Origin: Struthidea cinerea
Taxonomy: Eukaryota; Chordata; Aves; Passeriformes; Corcoracidae
Reading direction: 5' to 3'
Length of the DNA: 64,000 bases
NCBI GenBank assembly: GCA_013397865.1
Contig: VZTI01002788.1
Coordinates: forward strand, 202,539 to 266,538
This document shows, in pieces, positions 12,600-23,204 of this stretch (position 1 is the stretch's first letter; the number at the start of each line of letters is the position of its first letter). A model generated the notes under the pieces. It saw only the letters and a list, made by a program, of their open reading frames with translations. It ran no database searches and had not been told where the DNA came from. Position numbers and translations under genes: made by a program.

Positions 12600-13160
12600 C
12601 AGAGACAGAAGACCTGTTACTAAAACAAGTCATTATTCAGAGTCTTACCTAGAACAGGGTGTTCCTTCAAAACTCAATATTCTGGCACTGGTGCCAGACA
12701 TTACCGGCAGGGGAGAAGTGGATGCCACTTGTGCATCACCAGCAACATTTCCCACAAAGTTGGGGGATGTCACTGCAGCTCTTATTCAGAAAACAACTCT
12801 TGCAGCTCGTCCAGGGAGAACTGACAGGGTTATCACCAGAGGCGGGTTGCTACAGGCTGCAGCTGACAACAAAAATGAGGGTGTGTGAACCCCTCACACT
12901 GGAAGCACTTGCCTGGAAGAGGTGCAGGGACTATATAAATATAACCCTCTCTTGATCTCATCCCAGGAAGTTTTGAGGCCAACCCAAATCTGCAATAGCT
13001 GGGATCTAAGAGGCAACTACAGGGATTGTCCTTTTGTTATTGTGCTCTTAATAAATTCTCCAGGTGGAAAGTTTTTAACCCAGGCTGTGGCTTCCATGTC
13101 TGTTTATATGCAAGACCTCCACCAGCAAGTCAATCCTTATATTATAATGGCACTCGCTTG
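12600..13160 (+). mobile_element. possible LTR-like segment, family unknown
   Basis: A TATA box (ctatataaata) at 12931-12941 is followed 118 bases later by AATAAA at 13050-13055. That spacing is normal between the promoter and polyadenylation signal of a retroviral LTR. The region has more CpG and GC than its flanks. I could not define TG...CA ends or a target duplication, and I recognise no family, so this is inference. An 18-bp hairpin (8-bp stem, TG centre) lies at 12681-12698. Confidence 0.22.
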
Positions 13161-14606
13161 ACAAGGTGTGTTTGGCTTAGTGCACTGCTGCTATTTGTTC
13201 TGTGTGCAGCGTCACAGAGAGATGTGATGTGTGAGAAAACCAGGCAGAGGAGCTGGCTGATATGCACAAAGGACAGAGAGAGCAGGGTCTGCAACACGAT
13301 CGTGAGGTGGAGAAGGACTCAGTTGCCCTCAGTGCTTTGTGACATACTGAAGGTACCCAATTAGTTTACAAATTTGTTTACAAAACAATAAAAATAGAGA
13401 AAAAATTGTTTATGAAACAATTAAAATAGAGATGGTCACTTCTGAATGTATCTCTTGTAAACACTATTCATTATTGTGCTCTTTGATGATGTGCCTCTGA
13501 TTTATTTGCTCAGTCATCTGGGTTTCCCAATTAATGGGTTAAGGAGCAGATTACAGTCTTGGAGGGCTATGGGCACGCAGATTTCACTGCTGTCTCTGTA
13601 ACATCTTAGAGCACTGCCCTGAAAAATACTGTGTGCAGAAGCTTTCCTGACCCAGCGGGCATGACCCTAGGTTACGTTTCCCAGAAGCATTGTCTCTCTA
13701 ATGCTTCTTGCTTGATCTGACATGTGGAGGAGCAAACAGAAGAGGAGAAAATTCCTGTCTGGAAAAGGGAAGTCCACCACCCAACTGGTTCAGCCCCAAA
13801 CTGGCAGGACAGATGAATTCTCCTACTTCTGCTCCCTCAGTTTGATTTCTGCCTCTGGATTACCAGAGAGGAACAGAAAAGGTTTTGCAGCAGCCTGGGG
13901 ACAAAGGTTGGGAGAGTTCCTGCTCTCTCTGCTAGTCCAGAATAAAGACATTCAGAGAAGAACATTTAAGCAGAATTAAATTTAATTTAATTTATATTAT
14001 TTTTTAAGTCCACTTTTAAAATTTTTGTTTAATTTATTTATTTTTTTAACATTACTCCTAGCATGAAGCTGAACACCATTGCTTGACCTTGGAGCTTTCT
14101 GTACTCTAAGTGAGGAAGTGCAGAGATCCAGAAATGCCTACCCTAGCCTTGGGCTAGTTCATGCAAAAAAAGACATTGAACTACAGAGAAAAGTTAGGTG
14201 ACATATGGACAGTAATGACTCAATGCTCATTTTGCCTACAAACCGTCTTAAATAAAAGGGGAGAAGCAAAGTATACACCTTAAGACTCTTTTCAGTCAAA
14301 ACTTTTAGGCAAGCTTCTCTGCCTAGTCACAAGAAATTCTGAGTGTTTCTTGCTTCTGTTCACATCCTGGTATACCATCAGTGTCATTCCTTCTTGCAGA
14401 CTCAGATTCAGCTGCACATCCACTGTGTAAAAATTTCCTAATGTGAGAAATTAAAACTGAGCTAGCCTGGAACCTGTAAGAATCCTGAAGCACAGGTATA
14501 AGGTTTGTTTTTTATGAGTTGACCTTCTTGGAAGTAGATATTTTTTTCTTTTTGCCCAAGTGTCAAAATAAAAGAAAAAAGAGGAAATAAAAATGAGCAA
14601 GCAATT
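13161..14606. other. unique DNA, AT-rich patch
   Basis: No gene is seen. A TTTAA-rich patch lies at about 13972-14048. Short open frames at 13026-13364 and 13722-13979 show nothing recognisable. Confidence 0.4.
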
Positions 14607-14625
14607 AAAAAAAAAAGAGAGAGAA

Positions 14626-14689
<64 letters not shown>

Positions 14690-14690
14690 A

Positions 14691-14738
<48 letters not shown>

Positions 14739-14739
14739 A

Positions 14740-14799
<60 letters not shown>

Positions 14800-14800
14800 A

Positions 14801-14856
<56 letters not shown>

Positions 14857-14884
14857 AAAGAAAGAAAGAAAGAAAGAAAGAAAG
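14607..14884 (+). repeat. long (GAAA)n purine microsatellite
   Basis: A short A run and GAGAGA lead into about 260 bases of GAAA units on the plus strand. Four GAAAA interruptions occur, with the four-A runs at 14689-14692, 14738-14741, 14799-14802 and 14856-14859. The open frames of 114-168 codons called over this tract on both strands are repeat translations, not genes. Confidence 0.98.
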
Positions 14885-15967
14885 ACAAAACCAATCTAGA
14901 ACCAAGACTAGAATCAGTGGACCAAGACCACCTTTAGGTAGCGATGTCAAAGACAGCACAAATGACAAGTGGTTTCAGACAGCAGAATCCCTTCTCCAGT
15001 CCTCTCTGACCATATTCCTTTCCTGATGTTAAACTATGGAGTATATTGGTTGCCTCTGCCCTTTTAGTATCTAGGCTTGATTACTTTCCTGCATCAGAAC
15101 CAGGCTTCAAGCCACCTCTGACCATAGCTGATTGGAACCAGGTGACATCTGATCATACAGAATACCAGGGCTGTTTCTCTGAGGCTTTAAGAGATACATC
15201 CAGATATGCTTACAATTTTCAGGATTTTTCTCTGTGGGTAGACTTGAAAAAAACCCCAAACCAGTGCCTTTCAGTATAAGCTGACCAAGCCAGCTTCAAA
15301 CAATGGGTTGCTTAGCTTGTCTTACAGTGGCGTTAGACTTAAAGCAGCACTGCAGAGCAGCTAATAAGCTGTGTTAATACATCTTCGCTTCATCCAGGGA
15401 ACTCAGAGGACAGAGAGGGTAAGCACCCATCTGTCTGCAAAAGACTGTATAGACTTCCACTGAGTCATGAGCTGGACTTTGTTAATGTGTAATGAAATTA
15501 ATTAAAACCTCTCCCTTCCCCCAGTATTGGTTAAATATTATGACTCACCTGGTTGCCTTCTGAGCATAATAAAACTTGACAGGATTTGAGGAGGGGGGAG
15601 ATGTGGAGGAAGGAGTGGATGTGAGATGTTTCTTCCTCCTTGTGTCTATCTGGCTTTTCAGTGCAAAGTCACATTCTGTCATGTTACATACACACCAAAA
15701 TATTTAGAAACACACAGGGCAAAGATCAGCTTGCAAGCGTGAGTTCATGAACTCTGCCAGCGCACAGATTTCTCTGCCAGAGCAACACAGCATCCTAGAG
15801 GCAAGTCAAATGAAAACAGTCAGAATAATACACTCAGGTAGCAGAAAAGGCAATTGTACCATCAGGACCAATCCTGAACAAAATATATTTTGGCATATAT
15901 CGAGACCTTGACAAAAGGAAGCCTCCAAGTTTACCACCAGAGTTAACTTAAATTTTTAATCTACCTT
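14885..15967. other. unique DNA, no gene seen
   Basis: A 77-codon frame at 15046-15279 has no recognisable features. No repeat family is seen. Confidence 0.4.
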
Positions 15968-16336
15968 TTTATTTTTTTTTTTTAAAGGAGAAGGAGTGTT
16001 TAATTATCAGTTCTCAAGCAAACAGTGGTTCGGCAAAATGTCAGATCTCCAGCTGAGACGCCACCAGTTTGTGCTTGGAATTGTGTGCCAGGCGGCTGTA
16101 TGGACAGGCGAAGACCTCCGACTGTTCGCTGAATGAATTTCCACTCGTGCCTCTCGACATTGATTGAAAGCGAAGGCTGCTGTTGGAGCCCTCAGGCTGT
16201 CTTAAGAAATCCATCCCTCCCCATGCTAGATCCTTGATGAGTGTAACTCCAGCTTCAAGAGGGACTGGGTGAAGTGGAAGGAATTTAACCCTTCTGGTCC
16301 CTGGAACCAAAGTGCTGTCAATGGTTTGGGCTGATA
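15968..16336 (-). CDS. candidate 3'-terminal exon, unrecognised gene
   Basis: Read on the minus strand, a long pyrimidine tract (about 16337-16385) ends in TTTGCTTTAAG, a strong acceptor. An open frame then runs about 97 codons to a TGA at 16041-16043. ATTAAA lies about 37 bases beyond the stop (15999-16004) and AATAAA at 15968-15973, within an A-rich stretch. The predicted tail is serine-rich (for example SNSSLRFQSMSRGTSGNSF) and ends HKLVASQLEI. Nine CpG sites fall within about 145 bases (16030-16171), unusual for this CpG-poor window, as in constrained sequence. I do not recognise the protein. It could also be a 5'-truncated retrocopy, since ATTAAA followed by an A run also fits that, or chance. 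Confidence 0.27.
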
Positions 16337-17047
16337 CTTAAAGCAAAAGAAGAGAAAGGAAAGAGAATAATGAAATAAGAAGAGGCCAAGAATTTTTTTT
16401 TTTTCTTTTATTTCCCTCACCTTTCTTCTTTTGTAAGAAACAAGACATCAGCACAGAATGCATTATAACACATTCTTCTGTTTTCTAAGCTTAGCTTCCC
16501 TGAATCCATTTTAATATCAAAACCAGAAAGAAGGGTAAGAACAAACCCATGAATCTGGCATGAAGAGTTAACTACAGTCTTCTCCAAAGGAAGGCAAGTT
16601 GAACTAGATTTACTCTGGTGTAAATATATCTTGGAGCTCTCTATGATAATATTGCCTGCACTGTTTGTACTCTCTTAGATTAGAATTTGTGTGGTTCTTT
16701 GGCCATGCAATTCCATTTGCCAAACACCAAATTTGAGTTACATACAGTGCCACAGGGCTAATATATGTTCTAATAGATACATCTGACTGCAGAGGTATAA
16801 ATGGGTGTTGTCCCATTAGTGCCACCATTCCGTTCTTTGCAGGAATGTAGCTCATGAAATGCAACAAAAGTTTGTTAGTCACAATAAGCATTTTGATTCA
16901 CTTTTTATCAGACTGTGCAGAATTTCTCCTAGAACATTAGCATTATATTTTTAATACTGGGAATGAATTACTACAAGAGCCAAAAGAGTCTGCAGCCTAC
17001 ATCAACTAATTAAAGTTATATGTTGTCCTTTTTGTCTTGGTTTTGTC
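16337..17047. other. unique DNA, no gene seen
   Basis: The first 50 bases are the purine-rich complement of the pyrimidine tract that precedes the candidate exon on the minus strand. The rest is unremarkable. Confidence 0.4.
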
Positions 17048-17127
<80 letters not shown>

Positions 17128-17193
17128 TCCTTCCTTCCTTCCTTCCTTCCTTCCTTCCTTCCTTCCTTCCTTCCTTCCTTCCTTCCTTCCTTC
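17048..17193 (+). repeat. compound (TTTC)n(TTCC)n microsatellite
   Basis: About 80 bases of TTTC units (to about 17128) switch to about 65 bases of TTCC units. Only pyrimidines occur on the plus strand. Frames called over it are repeat translations. Confidence 0.98.
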
Positions 17194-20130
17194 TCTGTAT
17201 TCTCCTGCCTCATATTTCAGGGGCCATATTTTGACTCAGTACTTGTATATCATGTACCACAGTGAGGTTCTGATACATCACTGGGAGTATTAAAACCTGC
17301 AGACAAACCGAGCAAATCACTGCCATTGCAGACCCCAGACACATCAGGTAGAAAAAAAAAAAGTGAAACACTAAGTAAAAACTCCACTGTGTAGTAAACA
17401 AAAAACCACAGTTCATTATCAAATCACATAAAATAAATAATAAATCTACACATCTGTCTCATTGCTAAGGGTAATCAAAACGAGCAGTGATTATCTCGGG
17501 ATTTTATTTAAAATTTTCCTCTAAATTCCTGATATAAGCATACCTTTCTAAACCAAGATACATAAAGACCTTTTCCTTTGTGCCTTTGGATTTTTGTAAA
17601 AATGTTTCACAGAATAAAATTCCATTTTACTTTAATCTAAACGTAAAATAAAAATAATACACAGCTTTCAAAAGAAAAAACAAGTAAATATTTGGAACAG
17701 CAAAACAAGTGAGTTAATTTGTTGCGTATAAATTTTGGGTTTAAATTTCATTGAATTTCAAAAACGTCTTATTTTTTGACAGTATATTTTTTATTTCTCT
17801 CTCCTTTCTCAGAAAGGAAAACCAGGAAAGTCATATCAAAGGGAACCTTTTCAGTCAAATGGAAAGTTTTTTGTGCAAATAGCCTTTCAGTATAATACTA
17901 AACCAACCCTATTTACTTCATTGGTTGATGCATCTAATTAATGTTCTTGCAACATGTGGATCTTAAATACTCCCTACTGAAATTAGTGAAACTCCTGTTA
18001 TTGGCTTGCCAGCTGGATTGGTCCATAGAACAGGATGAAGAACAGAGGAGGGATTCTAGACTTGGTGTCTGTCCCTGGCATCCATGAAATAGTTGGAAAT
18101 TCTAATGTTACCCTCAGCCTCTGAGTCTGCAGTTTCTCGTCATACATTAAAGCCAAGAAGCTTCTTAAAAATAGAGAAATTTGTGGGGATTGATGGGATG
18201 GAGAAGTTCTGGTGCTGTTATCCAGTGGTGAAAGATGGTCTTCAATTGCATAAAGTCACTGAGCCTTCCTCTCTTACCAGAAGGCTCACCCACCCTGTGC
18301 TCTCCTCTGCCACAAAGAGACATATCCAAGACATTAGACAGACAGGTCGTTCATCGTCCTGAAGCAATATTTGAAATAAATTACTCCCCTCCTGCATCCC
18401 AGTCTCCTGCCCAGGACGTGGCTGTAGTGCTGCTCCTCCCCTGGGGTGCTCACCTTGCATAAATCCATGCAGTGGTTTCTGGCTGTAGTATCTAACCCAG
18501 AATTGTCTCAATTTCTTATTCAAATTGTGAAATACATGTGCAGCCCCTGCCATTGGAGCTCTCCCCCCGGGTAGTATCCCCTGCTCCCCATGTGCACTTG
18601 GGGAGGACACAGGGAGTGTGGAATCTCCCACCTGGGAACCCTCTCAGTCCACCCAGCACAGCCTGAGGAGCAGGGAAGTTGCACTCTGTCAGCATACAGG
18701 AATGGAGATTTTGAGCTCGTGGAGAATGTCATAGCCAGTGAGAGATCAGGAGAGAGGTGTGTGGTAGAACACCTCCCTCCTCCCTTAAAAGAAGTGAGCC
18801 ATATGCATTTAATTCAAAGAAGAGATGTATGAGACTGCCCCTGAAGTGGGGTCCTGGCTACCAGATACCAGATGATTGAAGCAGCTACCTGCAGTCTTGA
18901 TCAGGAGCTTGAGTTTGACATATGGCCAAGATTTTCTGACAAACCTCAGTATTCAGCGTAGGGTTTTTTTTCTCCTTTCACATCCCCTGACTTTTCTTTG
19001 TGAAAACACTCTTTGAGGTGCCTTATACTTTTATTTCATCGTACAGAAGAGCTGAGGTGCCCTAGAGGTCCAATAGTCTATTCTTTGAGGCAAGGACTGT
19101 TAAGTTACCTTTCTTTTTTTCCAGCACTGTCCACATTATGTGATTTAAATGGTAGGCAAAAGGCCAGTGTTATCAGGCTAATACCTGAAAGTAATTAGTA
19201 CGCACAAGTCATCTGAATTTGTTTAAAGAATTAATATTCATCGTAACTGCAACTCAAACTTTCTACTGGTTTTCCCCTCTGTAGCTGGCAAATATCAAAG
19301 GCTTGCTCTTGCATAAAGCATATCAGAATACATATTTAAAACATTTTCTTACATAATTTTTTTTTTTTGGAGAAATTCGTTTATCTGTTAAAAAAAAGAA
19401 CAAGAAGTAGCTCGTAAATTCATTGCTGATATTCGTTTGGACTCTGAGGAAACTGGGCTATCTACATTGCAATATGACCATGTGTATTTGCTGTCTGTGA
19501 CCACCCAGGACACATAAAGAAAGCTCTCATTCAGACAGGTATTTCACCTCATGCACAAAATTTAGTTTGTGAATTTTTCCCCGCTGAAAACGGGATTTTG
19601 CAATGTTGAACAAAAAAAAAAAACATTCAGGCAGAGTCTGCTTCACTGCCAGGTGCTAAAGTGAAGCACCTTTTCCAGTTGGATTGAGACATAAATGCAT
19701 GACTAGTTTATTCACACAATTGTCTTCTGGAAGTTACTGAAAAGCAAGGAGAGACGGCAGGAGGCTGTATAAGCAGGCACACTTCTGAGCCCAGGTTTGT
19801 AAGGCCTTTATAGGAATGCAACAGGTAAGATGTTTTTTTTTTCTTCTGGTTTAGAAATGACTTGAGCCTTCTGGCTTGAGTATGATTTTCAAAGTGTAAT
19901 GAAGAAATATCTGTAGAGGTAGTCCTGTAAACACAAACTCCTATTATATGTTTACTCACATCAGCAACATTATACCTCCAAATAGCTTTAGATGATACAA
20001 GTATGGCCTAACTCCACTATAAAATCTCTGTGCATGTTCCCTTAATTTAGTTCTGTTATAGCACAGATTTTTAGATGCTTGTAAAAAGGGTCAGAACCCC
20101 CCTGAAATTTGGAAAACAGCTGCATGGATT
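17194..20130. other. unique DNA, GC-richer patch at 18.4-18.7 kb
   Basis: Mostly AT-rich and featureless. The 18240-18780 segment is GC-richer and opens a 129-codon minus-strand frame (18242-18631) with no recognised family. It has no clear splice or LTR signals. A and T runs lie near 17350, 19360 and 19610. Confidence 0.4.
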
Positions 20131-20246
20131 CTTGGATGGGGCTTGGAGCAACCTGGTCTAGTGGAAGGTGACCCAGCCCATGGGAGGGGATTGGAATGAG
20201 ATGATCTTTAAGGTCCCTTCCAAACCATTCTATAATTCTGTGATTC
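20131..20246 (+). mobile_element. CR1 LINE 3' end, plus strand
   Basis: Severely 5'-truncated CR1. It has the 3' UTR phrases 'gcttggagcaacctggtcta', 'gtggaaggtgacccagccca' and 'gatgatctttaaggtccctt', and ends in ATTCTATAATTCTGTGATTC, the CR1 terminal octamer repeat. It is one of a tail-to-tail pair with the next CR1. Confidence 0.93.
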
Positions 20247-20540
20247 CTCAGCCTTAGTAGCTGACCCTACAGTGCTCATTTTGGAAAAAGGGGTGTTAGA
20301 AACTTCAGTAGAAGTTTGGGACTGTAATGCATTAAGTAAATTGGAGCCCTGTCCTGCCTGCATCTTATAGGACTGTAGGAATGTTTGAGACAACTGAAAA
20401 GGGTTTTTGGTGCAAGGGTTTTGAATCTTCCATTGCAAATAAGTGGTACTGTTGTGCATGGCATGCTGTTGAAAAGTGAAGCCTCTTACATCTGCTACAG
20501 AAGCTCTCATTGTTAGCACTGCACATGACAATGTTTTTAT

Positions 20541-21395
20541 CAGAATCATAGAATAATTAAGGTTGAGAAAGACTTCTAAGACCATTGAGATCAATCAGTG
20601 CCAGGTTCACCAACAATTGTGACTCTCAGCACCACATCCACATATTTTTTGAACACTTCCAGGGGATGGTGATTCCACCCCTTCCCTGGGCAGCCTGTTC
20701 CAATGCCTGTCTGCCTTTTCAGCGAAGTTTTTCCTAATATCCAATCTAATTCTTCCTTGGTGCAACTTGAGAAGATCTCCTCTTGTCCTATTACTGGTTA
20801 TGTGGGCAAAGAGATTTACTCCCACCTGTCTGCTACATCCATTTAGGTAATTGTAGAGAGCAGGGATGTCTCTCTTAAGCTAAGTCTGAAACTAAAGATG
20901 AATACTTTACCCTGATGAAGAAAGTGAGATAGCAATATTTATCTTCTCTGTGTTATCTCTCACTTTTTCATTGGTCATCTCTAGGAATAATCTGATTTCA
21001 TTTTTTTTTTAAATGTCTATGAAATAATCAAAGGCATAATAAAATGTCAAACCCCTCATTTGTCTTCTTTCCAGGGTGAACAGACATCATCTTCATCAGT
21101 CTCTCTGTGTTCATGCTGCTCTGCAGATCCTTGACCATTGGGATGGTGTTTTTGCTACACTCTGATGTACCCATGTCTCTCGTGTCCTGGGGAGCAGAGC
21201 TCTCTAGAGATGTCTCACCAGTGCTGAGCAGAGAAGGATCTCCTTCCTCAACCCACTGGCAGTGCTCTGTCTAATGTAACCTGGGATACTGTTGACCTTC
21301 TTTGCTGCAAGAGCACATTTTTTTCTCATGGTCAACCAGCTGCTCATACCCACCCCACATCCTATTTTGCCAAGCTGTTTCCTACAAACTGCCCA
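20541..21395 (-). mobile_element. CR1 LINE fragment, minus strand, interrupted
   Basis: The 3' end (agaatcatagaataatt) starts at 20541. The CR1 3' region then follows: 'cctgggcagcctgttccaat', 'ttcctaatatccaatctaat', 'ctcctcttgtcctattac', 'taattgtagagagcaggg'. From about 20884 to 21070 the sequence does not fit CR1. CR1 resumes with 'ttccagggtgaacag', and further on come 'gatgtctcaccagtgctgag' and 'actgttgaccttctttgctg', reaching about 21395. The copy therefore holds an insertion or replaced block of about 190 bases. It carries no intact reverse transcriptase. Confidence 0.9.
20884..21070. other. non-CR1 block inside a CR1 copy
   Basis: AT-rich sequence with a T run (about 21001-21010) and no clear identity interrupts an otherwise collinear CR1. 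It could be an inserted element, or a stretch decayed past recognition. No terminal repeats or target duplication were found by eye. Confidence 0.5.
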
Positions 21396-23182
21396 ATAAA
21401 ATATAATTGCATAATGCAACTAATAATAAGAAAAGCATATAGACAACTCTAATTAGCAAAATTATATCATTATTTTCTTTCCCTGTCAGGAAACCAGACA
21501 CAGACAGAACAATATGCCATGGGAAAGACATGGTTCTCCTTCATCTGGGGAATTGGGGTCCTGGGCTGCCAGCCCGAGCAGCGCGGTTTCCTCCCGTGTT
21601 TGTTTTCCATAAGGGGAAGGAAGTGTTTGCTGATCGGCTGTGCCTGTGTTTAAACTGACTTTAGGAGTCTAATTGCTTGGTGTTTTCTATTGTGTATTTG
21701 CTTGCTGTCTTGACTTGGTTTGGACTGAAGTGTGTTTGTTCTGAGTGATTTTGGAGTTTGTTTGCTTTAAGGGAAGGCAGAGATTTAACTAGATGGAAAC
21801 TTATGGTGTGACTACTCCAGCTGCTTCAAACAAGGAGTGTCTCTGCTCTCCAGACACCACTTTCTCTGGAGCTTTGTCTGTTTTTTTTCCTCTATAGAGG
21901 CAGGGATATATCATGAAGAAAGGGCTCGCGGCTTATTTCCCTGTTGCAAGTCCATTGCATAATAATTCTTTAGGATGAAAGAAGAAAATTTCCTGTAAGA
22001 TAATGTCTAAACAATTCCTCTACGTGTTTTTGGTTTTTGTTGTTGTTTTGGTTTTTTTTTTTTTTTCCCCCGAAAGAACAAACTGGTGCAATTAATCTGT
22101 TATTTTTCAACACAAGCACCTGTAAAATTAAACAAAGAGCCACAAATTTATTTTCTGTGAGAAATGTGGAAATTAGAATTGACCCAAATGATATTTAGGA
22201 TTAGTTATATACAGTCTATATCAACATCTGGCCTGTCAGGGTAGGGAAGTTTTTAAGAAGAAAGTTTCCTTAGTAAAGCCCCCAAGCAAAAAAATATAGG
22301 CAAATAAACAACAACAAATGCCTCAGAACCCAAGAAAACCTGGGCAAAAAAGTCGGCCAGTTTTTGGGAGAGGCTGGGGAGAGGGTAGGGCAAGAAAGAA
22401 AGGAAGAAAAAGAAGGTAAAATCTCAGTTTGTATTTGCTCTTCTCATGAGCAGTATCATGTCCAGGAAGTTTCAAACTAAAACAAAATTGAAAACCAGAG
22501 ATATTTTTGTTGTTCTGGAAGTAACCTTAGCTCTATAATTTCTACACAGTGTATACTTCCACTGGTTTTTTTTCTGGGTCAGATAAAATAAGCATCCATT
22601 TCTTCAGTGTTGCCCTTTTCATTTTTAATTGTTTGTTTGCAGAAGTGCATTGTAAGTGATTAGAGAGGAATATATTAAGCAAAGCACAGACTAAGGAGGT
22701 GAAAGAGCATCCCTAAACATTTTCACTGGAGAGAACTTTAGGAAGGGAAGCATAAACTCTTGTTACATCAGTGGGGAAATGATATGAATCCCTAGTGTCC
22801 CATTTGAAAGGACTGGGAAAAGGGATCCTTAAAACACGGGGACAGCTACGGCTGTTTGTGTGTCTGGAAGCTTGTGAGGAGAGTGATGTGATGATGTTTA
22901 TTTGCAGTCTATCAGGCAGCCACTAGATGTCTCTGATTATTGCATACAGTTCCAGCACGATTCAGTCTCCGGTAAACAAAGGAGACAAAAGTGGATCTAA
23001 AGAGGTGTGCAAGTCATTTGGTGTAGATCTTGACTTATATTTGTTGGTTTAGATAAACATCCTCCTTTTAAAACAATCCTGCATATTACAGAACTATAGC
23101 TTTTTTGTATACGCGAACTTCCTTTGATCAGAAAATATCCAGACGTTTCTTCTACTTGTGAATTCCAGATTGTGTAACAATT
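21396..23182. other. unique DNA with a CpG patch
   Basis: No gene is seen. The CpG sites at about 21571-21637 stand out. A T-rich GTT/GGTT tract ending in CCCCC lies at about 22030-22073. A CTCF-like core occurs at about 22917-22930. Confidence 0.4.
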
Positions 23183-23204
23183 TATATATATATATATATA
23201 TATA
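23183..23204 (+). repeat. (TA)11 microsatellite
   Basis: Eleven uninterrupted TA units. Confidence 0.95.

Noticed and set aside
14451..14968. Long frames rich in S, F, L or K, E, R
   Set aside because: They are translations of the GAAA microsatellite on both strands.
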